DNA of 38,505 nucleotides from Thiorhodococcus minor (GCF_010820565.1 NZ_JAAIJQ010000054.1:1-38505); one strand, 5' to 3'. Counted from the stretch's first letter, positions 26,057-33,959 are shown. Notes: generated by a model from the letters alone, not told the origin. Made by a program: numbers and translations.

Positions 26057-27181
26057 ATGGCTCGCCAAGGCTTCCGCCCATTCCTGGCCCGGCTGCGCGC
26101 CCGGCTTACCGGGGCCGAGCCGCCGAGCGGCTCCGGCCATCGAGCGGACGCGCAGCCCAAACACGACGAGGAGGAGATCGCCCTCCTCAGCCAACGCGTC
26201 GAAACCCTCACCGCCACGCTGCGTGAGACCCGTCACGAGCACCTGGCCCAAACCGAGAAGCTCGCCGCCGTCGGTGAGCTGATTGCCGGCATCGCCCACG
26301 AGCTGAACAACCCGCTCGCCATCATGCTCGGCCACATGGAGCTGCTGACCCGTGAGCTGGGACCGGAAACCTGGTCGGTGCGCCAGGAGGTCGAGCTCAT
26401 CTTCCAGCAGATCGAACGATCGCGTGGAATCATCGACAGCCTGTTGCGGATCACCCGACCGACGGACGACATTCGGATTCTGGAGCCGAGCGAACTGGAA
26501 GCCCTGATCGAGGAATGCCTGAGGCTCGTGCTCCAAGAGGCGCGCCGCACGGATGTCGAGGTCCGTACCGATCTGCAAGCGACCCTGGGGGTGCGGATCA
26601 GCCGCCAGGACCTGCGCCAGGTCATCATCAATCTACTCGTGAATGCCGTGCATGCCGTCGAGGCCAACCAGGGGACGATCGCGATTCGCTCCCGGGATCT
26701 GGAGTCGCGCGGCATCCTCATCGAGGTCGGGGATACCGGCCCCGGGATCCCGCCCGATGTCGTCGACAGGATCTTCCGCCCCTTCTTCACGACCAAGGGC
26801 GCGGGACGCGGAACGGGGCTCGGGCTCTCGGTCAGCACGGGGCTCATCCGCCGCTATGGCGGGGCGCTGACTCTGGAGTCCACCTCCGGGCAGGGAACCG
26901 AATTCCGGATCTGGGTTCGGCGCGAGCCGATCTTCGACGAGCACGACAACTGGCTCGCCAAGACCCTGGTGTCGAGCCTGGAGGCGCGACCGCGGCAGCC
27001 GCCCTGGCTCCGGAGAAAGGACTCGCCCGCATCGCCTTGCCCGCGCTTCGAGACGCACGAGACCTGGCCCGGCCTGACGGTGGCCTCGACGCCCGTCACG
27101 TCCGTCAACCCCCGGTCATGTTCATGTGACGAAAGATCACCGGCTTGGCCTGGAGATCGAACGCGTGACCCCGGGGCTTGA
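26057..27181 (+). CDS. Soluble sensor histidine kinase without a recognisable input domain
   Basis: A 374-residue cytoplasmic kinase, partner of the upstream regulator. There is no membrane segment or PAS/GAF domain. About 35 N-terminal residues are followed by a coiled coil (about 38-68) that leads straight into the dimerisation/phosphoacceptor box AGIAHELNNPLAIMLGH, with H81 as the phosphorylated residue. The ATP domain has NLLVNAVHAV (N box), GDTGPGIP (G1) and GRGTGLGLSVS (G2). The last ~70 residues are Pro/Arg/Ser-rich, and the final 25 are encoded across the convergent 3' end of moaA. The signal must come through a partner protein or the coiled coil. The start is 13 bases after the regulator stop with only a weak ribosome site, suggesting coupling. 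Confidence 0.9.
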   Translation: MARQGFRPFLARLRARLTGAEPPSGSGHRADAQPKHDEEEIALLSQRVETLTATLRETRHEHLAQTEKLAAVGELIAGIAHELNNPLAIMLGHMELLTRELGPETWSVRQEVELIFQQIERSRGIIDSLLRITRPTDDIRILEPSELEALIEECLRLVLQEARRTDVEVRTDLQATLGVRISRQDLRQVIINLLVNAVHAVEANQGTIAIRSRDLESRGILIEVGDTGPGIPPDVVDRIFRPFFTTKGAGRGTGLGLSVSTGLIRRYGGALTLESTSGQGTEFRIWVRREPIFDEHDNWLAKTLVSSLEARPRQPPWLRRKDSPASPCPRFETHETWPGLTVASTPVTSVNPRSCSCDERSPAWPGDRTRDPGA

Positions 27182-28142
27182 GGCCCATGGCGGCGACGAT
27201 GGCCCGCTTGACCCGATCGTCGTCGGTCGGGTTGGCGTGCAGGACGCGCCGCAGATCGCTCGAATGCTCCTGACCCAGACAGAGCAGTAGCCGCCCGAGC
27301 GCCGTGATCCGCACCCGATTGCAGTCGCCGCAGAAATTGTGACTGTGGGGCGAGATGAAGCCGACGCGCGTCTCCTCTCCGGCAATCTGGAAGTATTTGG
27401 ACGGGCCGCCGGTGCCGTCGATGGTCGGCACGAGGTCGAAACGCTCGGCGAGGTCGCGCCGGATCGCGTCGCTGGAATAGTAGGCTTCCGCCCGGTCGTG
27501 ATCGCCGATCGCGCCCAGGGGCATCTCCTCGATGAAGCTGATGTCGATCCCGCGCTCGATGGCGAAGCGCACCAGGTCGACCACCTCGTCATGATTGCGG
27601 TGCTTGAGCACCACGGTGTTGAGCTTGATCCGCTGGAAGCCGGCGCGCCGCGCCGCTTCCAGTCCGCTCAATGTCTTGCCGATCTCGCCGACCCGGGTGA
27701 TGGCGCGGAAACGCTCCGGGATCAGGGTGTCCAGGCTGATGTTGATCCGGGTCACGCCGGCATCCTTCAGCGCGCCAGCATAGCGCCCGAGCTGGGTGGC
27801 GTTGGTGGTGAGGGTGAGATCCCGCACGCCAGGCAGCGCGCCCAGCTGCTCGAACAGCCAGACCACATTGGGCCGCACCAGCGGCTCCCCGCCGGTCACA
27901 CGCAGCTTGGTCACGCCCAGCTCGCTGAACAGGCGGCCGAGTCGCGCCATCTCCTCCAGGGTGAGGAGCTGAGCCCGCGGCAGGAAGGTCATCTTCTCCG
28001 ACATGCAGTAGACGCAGCGCAGATCGCAGCGGTCCGTGACGGACAAGCGAGCATAGATGACCCGGCGACCGAAGCGATCGACCAGACCGGCCACCGGGGT
28101 TGCGGGCTGGGCGGCGGGTGGAGCGGGTTGTTGTCGATTCAC
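27105..28142 (-). CDS. moaA: GTP 3',8-cyclase MoaA
   Basis: A 345-residue radical-SAM enzyme that begins molybdenum cofactor synthesis from GTP, with MoaC. The N-terminal cluster is C39, C43 and C46 (CDLRCVYC). GGEPL near residue 85 is the SAM-binding block. The second cluster near the C-terminus is CGDCNRVRITALGRLLLC (CxxC-x13-C). The protein ends in Gly-Gly, as active MoaA proteins do. The Ala/Pro-rich first 15 residues are an extension with no known role. It stands alone on the minus strand, convergent with and overlapping the kinase gene by 77 bases. Its promoter must lie in the repeat-containing region 28143-28500. Confidence 0.96.
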   Translation of the reverse strand: MNRQQPAPPAAQPATPVAGLVDRFGRRVIYARLSVTDRCDLRCVYCMSEKMTFLPRAQLLTLEEMARLGRLFSELGVTKLRVTGGEPLVRPNVVWLFEQLGALPGVRDLTLTTNATQLGRYAGALKDAGVTRINISLDTLIPERFRAITRVGEIGKTLSGLEAARRAGFQRIKLNTVVLKHRNHDEVVDLVRFAIERGIDISFIEEMPLGAIGDHDRAEAYYSSDAIRRDLAERFDLVPTIDGTGGPSKYFQIAGEETRVGFISPHSHNFCGDCNRVRITALGRLLLCLGQEHSSDLRRVLHANPTDDDRVKRAIVAAMGLKPRGHAFDLQAKPVIFRHMNMTGG

Positions 28143-28373
28143 GCGGTCTCCTGATGGTGATTGACGAGTGCGCGAAGCTCCCGAGCCTTGATCGGGAGCA
28201 GCCGGATTCGGTCCCCGCCACCCTCGATCGGCAGGAGCTAAGCAGGCTCCGTGCCGTCCCGCGAACGAACCGGCTGCATTGGGTCCTCAGCCAATCATCT
28301 TGCGTCGTGGCTGAGACAAAGAGTCTCGATGCTGGCCATCGATCGGGGCGTATTGTCTCAACCCCGCTCGCGG

Positions 28374-28472
28374 GGATGGGCAAAGCCCGCGCGACTAGGT
28401 CACGCAAGGAGCGCCGAGCGGGGTCGCCCATCGGCTTTCCATTCCTACCCTTCGCACGAGCTTTGCCCATCC
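28374..28472. repeat. Inverted repeat element upstream of moaA
   Basis: GGATGGGCAAAGC at 28374-28386 is matched perfectly by its reverse complement at 28460-28472, enclosing 73 bases. The size and terminal arms resemble a small non-autonomous element. It lies about 230 bases before moaA, in its likely leader or promoter region. Confidence 0.65.
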
Positions 28473-28543
28473 TTGCCGCCTGAGCGACGGAGATTCGGGG
28501 CTGGGTTCGGCCACACGTGACTCGACGCCCATCATCCCGGCAC

Positions 28544-28557
28544 GTGATGTGCATCAG
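28544..28557. promoter_or_regulatory. FNR/Anr-like palindrome
   Basis: GTGATGTGCATCAG is a symmetric site agreeing with TTGAT-N4-ATCAA at eight of ten defined bases; both mismatches are the outermost ones. It is about 155 bases before an intrinsic terminator and 300 bases before the MOSC gene. Confidence 0.45.
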
Positions 28558-28705
28558 GAATCCCAAAGCGGAGAGCCAGACTCCTCATCGGGAGCCACGT
28601 CGCCTTGCTGACCGATGTCGCCGATCTGCAGCCACGGCCCGGATTGATCTCGACCTGGACCCGTCCTTTCATCCTCCTCGTCTCCACCCGTGTGAGACGT
28701 TTTGC

Positions 28706-28730
28706 GAACCGGCACCCGCCGGTTCTTTTT
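28706..28730 (+). terminator. Intrinsic (rho-independent) terminator
   Basis: A perfect 8-base stem, GAACCGGC (28706-28713) and GCCGGTTC (28718-28725), with loop ACCC, followed at once by five T residues. It faces rightward, yet no plus-strand gene lies upstream within 1.5 kb, and it stands 126 bases before the MOSC start. Confidence 0.8.
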
Positions 28731-28856
28731 ATTGGAGCCGGCACTTGGGCTACGCCGCGCCGAGACGACGCCTGGTCCGTCGTCCATCCGTCAACATCAT
28801 CGCGGCGGCAACGCGCTGTCGGCTCGACCATCCAAAACCCGAGGTTGCACACAGCC

Positions 28857-29399
28857 ATGACCGCCATCGTCATCGCCGTTGCGTCGCGCAAGACCCATAG
28901 CTTCTCCAAGCAAACCAGGCCGAGTATTCGTCTGCTGGCGGGACTCGGGGTCGAGGATGACGCGCACTGCGGCGCGACCGTCCAGCACCGCTCTCACGCC
29001 AGGCGCGATCCGGCCCGACCGAACCTGAGGCAGGTGCACCTAGTGCAGAGCGAGCTCTTCGAGGCGCTTGCCGCAGGTGGCTTCGCGATCGATCCGGGCG
29101 GCATGGGCGAGAACATCACCACGCGCGGGATCGACCTCCTGTCGCTCCCGCGCGGCACCGAGCTGTCCATCGGAGCCCAGGTCGTGATCCAGCTCACGGG
29201 GCTGCGCAGCCCCTGCGCCCAACTGGATGCCTACCGGCCCGGACTCATGGCGGCCGTGCTCGAGCGTGCCCCGGACGGCCGTCTCATCCGCAAGGCCGGG
29301 GTCATGGGCGTCGTGGTGAACGGGGGAACACTGGCCGTGGGGGACGCGATCCGCGTGCACTTGCCGGCCGCGCCCTCTCAAGGGCTCGAACCGGTGTAG
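28857..29399 (+). CDS. MOSC domain-containing protein
   Basis: A 180-residue single-domain MOSC protein, of the family fused to molybdenum-cofactor sulfurases and found alone in bacteria as a likely cofactor- or sulfur-carrying domain. It has the family blocks GGMGENITTRGIDL (about 81-94) and LRSPCAQLD with the conserved C120. The chosen ATG at 28857 begins just before the family core and has GAGG 12 bases upstream; longer in-frame extensions run through the intrinsic terminator and are rejected. It is divergent from moaA across the regulatory region. The role is inferred from the family: delivery or handling of molybdenum cofactor or sulfur. Confidence 0.88.
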   Translation: MTAIVIAVASRKTHSFSKQTRPSIRLLAGLGVEDDAHCGATVQHRSHARRDPARPNLRQVHLVQSELFEALAAGGFAIDPGGMGENITTRGIDLLSLPRGTELSIGAQVVIQLTGLRSPCAQLDAYRPGLMAAVLERAPDGRLIRKAGVMGVVVNGGTLAVGDAIRVHLPAAPSQGLEPV

Positions 29400-29433
29400 A
29401 CCCTGGCGGCCCACGAATCGCCTCCCCCGGCGC

Positions 29434-29447
29434 TTGATGCGCATCAA
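29434..29447. promoter_or_regulatory. Perfect FNR-type site before the CBS/HPP genes
   Basis: TTGATGCGCATCAA matches TTGAT-N4-ATCAA at all ten defined bases and is fully palindromic. Its centre is about 207 bases before the CBS-protein start, so an FNR-class activator would give a leader of about 165 bases. Confidence 0.8.
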
Positions 29448-29647
29448 GGCGGCAACCGCGCCATACGCGTCCAATGGCCGTCGATCCGCCAACCGACCGT
29501 CTCCGATCGGTGAGTGTCGGATGGCTGCCGACAGCGCCCGCAGGACGGCCTGCAAGTGCGCCTTCTCACGGTCGCTTGCCGCCCGCCTGACCGCACGCAG
29601 CGCCCGGCGCATGGCCTCGCCGCGCCCTCAACGGAGGATCCTCCACA

Positions 29648-30280
29648 ATGAACCTGAATCCATCCCTGGTCGTCTCCGACCCGCTTTCCGCCGAGGACCA
29701 GATCGCCGAGACCAACCTCACGGATGACGACATCCTGGAGGCGATGCGCGAGATTCCAGGCTACCTCGACATCACCACCAGCGATTTCCGGGCCCTCTAT
29801 CACCTCGCCCACCGCCACGCGGTCGATCGGCTCTTCAGCGACATCACCGCGGGGCGGCTCATGCGCCGGGAGGTCCGTCCGCTGACCCCTGACACCCCGC
29901 TCGCGGAGGCCATCCCCAGTTTCGTGCGGCAGGATCTGAAGTCGCTGCCGGTGGTGGACGGGCAGCGACGCGTCCTCGGCATCCTGACCGAGACCGATGT
30001 GCTGCGCGGCCTAGGGGCGGACACCTTTCTTGCCCTGCTCGCACGGGTGATCGCGGACGCCAAGTGCATCAAGTCCGAGCAGCACCATCGGCCGGTCGGC
30101 GAGCTCATGACCTCACCCGTGGTGAGCGTCCCGCTGGACGCCGGCATGCGCGAGCTGCTCGCCGCCTTCGCGCGCCATCCCGGCCGCGCCATGCCGGTGC
30201 TCACGACCGACGGCCGCCTGGCGGGCCTGCTCCCGCGCAAGGTCTTCCTGAACGCCTGCCACCCGGACCGTCGGCCATGA
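29648..30280 (+). CDS. CBS-domain protein
   Basis: A 210-residue soluble protein. About 65 N-terminal residues have no match I know. A CBS pair follows: the first module has VRPLTPDTPLAEAIPSFVRQ, LPVVDGQRRVLGILTETD; the second has VVSVPLDAGMRELLAAFARHP and MPVLTTDGRLAGLLPRK. CBS pairs bind adenosine nucleotides or metals and often gate channels and enzymes. The start has GGAGGA upstream. Its stop overlaps the next gene's ATG by four bases, so it probably regulates or partners the HPP membrane protein; other HPP proteins carry fused CBS domains. The FNR-type site at 29434 suggests induction under low oxygen. Confidence 0.88.
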   Translation: MNLNPSLVVSDPLSAEDQIAETNLTDDDILEAMREIPGYLDITTSDFRALYHLAHRHAVDRLFSDITAGRLMRREVRPLTPDTPLAEAIPSFVRQDLKSLPVVDGQRRVLGILTETDVLRGLGADTFLALLARVIADAKCIKSEQHHRPVGELMTSPVVSVPLDAGMRELLAAFARHPGRAMPVLTTDGRLAGLLPRKVFLNACHPDRRP

Positions 30281-30840
30281 GGCTCCGGCCCTCGGGCCTC
30301 CAGTCCTACCTTGGCAAGATGCGCGGCAGCACCCAAGGCAGCCCGCCTCGGGTTCGCCTGCCAGAGGTGTTCTGGTCCTGGGCGGGCGCCTTCCTGGGGA
30401 TCGCCGCCGTCGCCTGGCTCAATCAGCGGTTCTTCGCCGACGCCGATCTGGCGCTCACCATCGGCTCGCTGGGCGCCTCTGCGGTACTGGTCTTCGGCGC
30501 GGTGCGCAGCCCGCTCGCACAGCCGCGCAACCTCATCGGCGGACACATCCTCTCGGCGCTGGTGGGCGTGACCTGCTGGCAGTGGCTGGGCGGCGACCCC
30601 TGGCTGGCGCAATCGGTCGCGGTCGCCACCGCCATCGCCCTCATGCATCTGACCCGCACGCTGCACCCGCCCGGCGGGGCGACCGCGCTCATCGCCATCA
30701 TCGGCTCCGACCAGGTGCATGCCATGGGCTATCTCTTCGTCCTGATCCCGGCCACGCTGGGACCGCTGGTGCTGCTCGCCGTGGCGCTGCTCGTCAACAA
30801 TCTTCCCGCTGCCCGACGCTATCCGGAGTTCTGGTTGTAG
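30277..30840 (+). CDS. HPP-family membrane protein, possible nitrite transporter
   Basis: A 187-residue integral membrane protein with about four helices and the family-naming motif LHPPGGATAL near residue 130. HPP proteins of cyanobacteria and chloroplasts have been linked to nitrite transport. The start codon overlaps the CBS gene stop (ATGA), implying coupled synthesis. The N-terminal 25 residues are basic and cytoplasmic. With the FNT gene at 15473 this makes two potential nitrite pathways in the window. The bacterial substrate is not proven; the nitrite role is inferred from family and context. Confidence 0.85.
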   Translation: MRLRPSGLQSYLGKMRGSTQGSPPRVRLPEVFWSWAGAFLGIAAVAWLNQRFFADADLALTIGSLGASAVLVFGAVRSPLAQPRNLIGGHILSALVGVTCWQWLGGDPWLAQSVAVATAIALMHLTRTLHPPGGATALIAIIGSDQVHAMGYLFVLIPATLGPLVLLAVALLVNNLPAARRYPEFWL

Positions 30841-30959
30841 CCGGCTTCACCACTTCGAACGGCGGGCCACGCGTCTGCGATATCCGCGACAGTCGCACGC
30901 AACAGGAGGCTGGGGAGGGAGGGGTTGGAGTGAGTGATGGAGCGGCCGGGCGAGCCGAT

Positions 30960-31820
30960 TCAGGCGCCCCCCGTCGCCGCCCCCTCAGCCACCAGCGCGC
31001 GCAGTGTGTCAAGCGCGATCATGAGCTCGGTGCAGTCGCTATCGCCCGGATAGACGACATAGGTCGGCAGGGTCAGGGTCGGGGCGTCATCGACCTGATG
31101 CAGACAGCCGCCACGCAGATAGCTGGCGGCGACCCGCTCGGGCACGAAACAGCTGCCGCCGTTGGCGAGGATCAACTGCAAACCCAGCCAGCCGATGTTG
31201 GCGGTCTGGGCGGGCCGCTCCAGATCCGGATAGACCCTGAGGTGCTGGGCGTAGAAGGTCGGCCCCCAATCGACATAGACATAGCCGTCGTCCATAGCGG
31301 GCTGGTCCGGGTCGCCGCCGACCAGGATCAGGGTCTCGTCGAATAGGTGCTCGACCTGGATGCCGGCGCCCTGCTGGGGGCTGTACATCAAGGCCAGATC
31401 CATGGTCCCGGCGATGATGCGGCGCATCAGGTCCTCCTCGAAGCCGATCTCGGTATTGAGCGAGATGTCCGGCGCCGAGGCGCGCATGCGCCCTGCCCAG
31501 CGCGGAAGGAAGTCGTCCCAGAGCGCGATGCGCGCGCCGATCGTCAGGCTGGCGCGATAGCGGCTCGGCAGGCCGACGTCGTGACGCGCCTGCTCGAAGG
31601 TGAGCAGCAGGGTCTTGGCGTGGCGCAGGAAGCGCTGGCCGGCTGGGGTCAGGCTGGCACCCGAGCGGTTGCGCACGAACAGCCGAGCGCCGAGTCCCTG
31701 CTCCAGGTTCTGGATGCGCGCGCTCACCGTCGACTGGGTGACATGCACCCGCTCGGCGGCCTCCAGGAAGCTACCGTGGGCGGCGACCGCGAGAAAGGTC
31801 TTGATCTGGTCGATGTCCAT
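30960..31820 (-). CDS. LysR-type transcriptional regulator
   Basis: A 286-residue LysR-family protein. The DNA-binding domain at 1-60 (FLEAAERVHVTQSTVSARIQNLE) is followed by an effector-binding domain. Effector type cannot be read from it. It is divergent from the DsrC-like gene across a 180-base gap that carries a good LysR-type inverted repeat, so self-control and control of the DsrC-like gene are likely. It is convergent with the HPP gene. Confidence 0.9.
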   Translation of the reverse strand: MDIDQIKTFLAVAAHGSFLEAAERVHVTQSTVSARIQNLEQGLGARLFVRNRSGASLTPAGQRFLRHAKTLLLTFEQARHDVGLPSRYRASLTIGARIALWDDFLPRWAGRMRASAPDISLNTEIGFEEDLMRRIIAGTMDLALMYSPQQGAGIQVEHLFDETLILVGGDPDQPAMDDGYVYVDWGPTFYAQHLRVYPDLERPAQTANIGWLGLQLILANGGSCFVPERVAASYLRGGCLHQVDDAPTLTLPTYVVYPGDSDCTELMIALDTLRALVAEGAATGGA

Positions 31821-31849
31821 ACCCTGTCCTCAAGGTCGGGCGACTGATT

Positions 31850-31868
31850 GTATCGATAATTCCGATAC
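31850..31868. promoter_or_regulatory. LysR-type operator candidate
   Basis: GTATCG-ATAATTC-CGATAC is a perfect 6-7-6 inverted repeat, 30 bases from the divergent LysR start. A weaker FNR-like sequence, TTGACCGTGATCGC (seven of ten), lies at 31895-31908, nearer the DsrC-like gene. Confidence 0.6.
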
Positions 31869-32000
31869 CAACCAGCGATTACTTTCGTTTTTCTTTGACC
31901 GTGATCGCCGTTACTTTGTTCTCATTATAAGCCAGTGTGGACTCGGGGCGGACCGCCGCCCACCGAGCCACGGGATGTCGTAACCCACGGAGATCAAACG

Positions 32001-32642
32001 ATGATCGCAGTGCGAATTTCCATGAAGGCCACCCATGAGCCTCTGAAGCGCGCCCCTGTGGTGCTGCGCCTGGACGCGGACGGGAGCGAGACGCCGCCGG
32101 TGCTGACCGACCGCGCCGGCCTGGCGAGCTTCGACCTGCCGCCAACCAGCGGTACGATCCTGGTCTCCGGGGTGGAGCGCTACGAGGGCCGGCTCGACGG
32201 TGAGATCCCCATCGAGCTGTGGTCCATCACCCAATCCGAGCGGGACTCGCGCGGACTCCCCGGCGAGTTCCCGGCGGGCAGCAACGCCTACCCGAGCATG
32301 ACGACCCGCGCGGTACAGGTCGGCGAACGTACCATCCTGACCGACAGCGAGGGCTATCTGGTCGACCCCTCGGACTGGTCGGAGGACTTCGCCCGCGCCC
32401 TGGCGGACCAGGAGGGGCTGGTCCTGACCGAGGAGCATTGGGAAGTGATCCGCTTCCTGCGCGCCCGTTTCGCCCGCAACGGCATCCAGACGACGGTGCG
32501 AGACATGATCGCTCACTTCCGCGACGTCTGGGGGCGCGAGCGCGGCAGCAATCGCTACCTCCATCAGATCTTTCCGCGCGGCGGACCCCAGAAGCAGGGC
32601 AATCGACTGGCGGGGCTGCTGCGGACCAAGGGTGAGCATTGA
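32001..32642 (+). CDS. DsrC/TusE-family protein with an N-terminal extension and no cysteines
   Basis: A 213-residue fusion. Residues 1-78 form a short beta-rich domain with no match I know. Residues about 104-210 are a DsrC/TusE-like domain: ILTDSEGYLVDPSDWSEDF, LTEEHWEVIRFLRARF and NRYLHQIFPRGGPQKQGNR. In DsrC the C-terminal arm has two redox cysteines and in TusE one. Here the inner one is replaced by G200 and the arm ends in KGEH without any cysteine, and the whole protein has none. It cannot carry persulfide sulfur as DsrC does; a regulatory or structural role is more likely. The ATG at 32001 has GGAG ten bases upstream. It is divergent from a LysR gene and precedes nnrS. Confidence 0.88.
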   Translation: MIAVRISMKATHEPLKRAPVVLRLDADGSETPPVLTDRAGLASFDLPPTSGTILVSGVERYEGRLDGEIPIELWSITQSERDSRGLPGEFPAGSNAYPSMTTRAVQVGERTILTDSEGYLVDPSDWSEDFARALADQEGLVLTEEHWEVIRFLRARFARNGIQTTVRDMIAHFRDVWGRERGSNRYLHQIFPRGGPQKQGNRLAGLLRTKGEH

Positions 32643-32686
32643 GGACGGAGCTGCCGATCCACGTCATGGCGCGCGCTCCCCGCCGC

Positions 32687-32700
32687 TTGATCGGCATCAA
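32687..32700. promoter_or_regulatory. Perfect FNR-type site before nnrS
   Basis: TTGATCGGCATCAA matches TTGAT-N4-ATCAA at all ten defined bases. Its centre at 32693.5 predicts a start of transcription near 32735, between the site and the nnrS ATG at 32769. Confidence 0.82.
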
Positions 32701-32768
32701 GTCCAACGGCCTGCGGGGCGGCTAGCGTGCCTGAGTGCCTTGCTCCAGCCACCAGGTCCAAACGCGCG

Positions 32769-33941
32769 ATGGTCTCCACCTCGCGTCTTCAGTCTATTCC
32801 CGTCCTCGCGCTCGGATTTCGCGCCTTCTTTCTGGCCGCCGGTGTCGCGGCCATCCTCAGCGTCGCCGTCTGGCTGGCGATCCTGAGCGGGCGCTGGCCC
32901 CAACCGAGCCATCTCGCCGGCATCACCTGGCATGCCCACGAGATGCTCTTCGGCTATCTCGCCGCGGTGATCGCCGGCTTCCTGCTGACCGCCGTGCGCA
33001 ATTGGACCGGGATGGCGACGGCGAGCGGCGCCCCACTCGCCGCGCTGGTCGGGCTTTGGCTGGCCGGCCGGCTCGCGCCTTGGTTGGGACTGCCGCCGTT
33101 GTTGGTCGCCCTCATCGATCTCGCCTTCTTCCCGGCCCTGGCGCTCGCGCTCTGGCGACCGCTCTGGAGCGGTCCGAATCCGGTCAATCGGGTCTTTCTG
33201 GCGGTCTTCGCGGGCATGACCCTGGCCGGAGCGATGGTGCATCTGGATGCGCTCGGCCTGTTCGCCGGCGGCGCGACGCGAGGTCACCGTCTGATGCTGG
33301 ACCTGGTGGTGCTGGTCATGCTGCTGGTCTCGGGCCGGGTGATGCCCTTTTTCATCAAGAGCGGCCTCACGAATGCGCGGCCGCAGGTGTTTCCAATCCT
33401 AGAGCGACTGGTCTTCATCGTGGCCGCCGGGCTCTTGGTCATCGATCTCGTCCAGCCGCTAAGCCGGGTCGCGGGCGGCCTGGCGCTCACGCTGGGTCTG
33501 CTGCAGCTCGCGCGGCTGATCGGCTGGCACGACCGGCGAGTCTGGACCACGCCCATGCTGACCGTGCTCTACGTCGGTCTGCTCTGGCTCGCGCTCGGTC
33601 TGATCCTGGATGGACTGCCCGCCTTTACCGCCATGGCGCCGCGCGGCGCCTTGCACGCCCTGACGATCGGCGCCATCGGCGTCGTGACCTTGGGCATGAT
33701 GTCGCGGGTGGCGGTCGGACATACGGGGCGGCCGATGCAGGCGGCGGCGCCGACGCTCGTCGCCTTCGTGCTGATCAACCTTGCGGCGGCGCTGCGCGGT
33801 CTCGCGCCCTTGCTCCTTCCCGCCGGCTATCAGCTGTGGCTGATGGCGGGGGGCCTCTGCTGGATCCTGGCCTTCGGGCTCTTTCTCTGGGTGCATGCCC
33901 CAATGCTGCTCAGCCCGCGAGCGGATGGCCGGCCGGGTTGA
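32769..33941 (+). CDS. nnrS: NnrS family haem-copper membrane protein
   Basis: A 390-residue polytopic membrane protein of the NnrS family, expressed during denitrification and nitric oxide stress and associated with relief of nitrosative damage. About twelve helices are visible. Family blocks are GFRAFFLAAG near the start, WHAHEMLFGY near 60, and HALTIGAIGVVTLGMMSRVAVGHTG near 300, with conserved histidines as likely haem or metal ligands. I chose ATG 32769 over an upstream GTG at 32727 because the predicted FNR-driven transcript would begin downstream of that GTG. The stop is 18 bases from the convergent ygbA end. Confidence 0.93.
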   Translation: MVSTSRLQSIPVLALGFRAFFLAAGVAAILSVAVWLAILSGRWPQPSHLAGITWHAHEMLFGYLAAVIAGFLLTAVRNWTGMATASGAPLAALVGLWLAGRLAPWLGLPPLLVALIDLAFFPALALALWRPLWSGPNPVNRVFLAVFAGMTLAGAMVHLDALGLFAGGATRGHRLMLDLVVLVMLLVSGRVMPFFIKSGLTNARPQVFPILERLVFIVAAGLLVIDLVQPLSRVAGGLALTLGLLQLARLIGWHDRRVWTTPMLTVLYVGLLWLALGLILDGLPAFTAMAPRGALHALTIGAIGVVTLGMMSRVAVGHTGRPMQAAAPTLVAFVLINLAAALRGLAPLLLPAGYQLWLMAGGLCWILAFGLFLWVHAPMLLSPRADGRPG

Positions 33942-33959
33942 CTCGCTAAGACGCTTGCC

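Larger units (their letters stand above)
28143..28856. other. Divergent intergenic region between moaA and the MOSC gene
   Basis: This 714-base non-coding region contains, from left to right, a 13-base inverted repeat (28374-28472), an FNR-like palindrome (28544-28557), a C/T-rich run (28661-28690) and an intrinsic terminator (28706-28730). I looked for a molybdenum-cofactor riboswitch but cannot match one with confidence by eye. Confidence 0.6.

Noticed and set aside
28143-28500. Molybdenum-cofactor riboswitch before moaA
   Set aside because: The position is right for one, but I could not match the conserved core by eye. A covariance-model search would decide.
28605-28856. N-terminal extension of the MOSC protein
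   Set aside because: It would have to read through the intrinsic terminator at 28706-28730, and the family core begins at the ATG at 28857.
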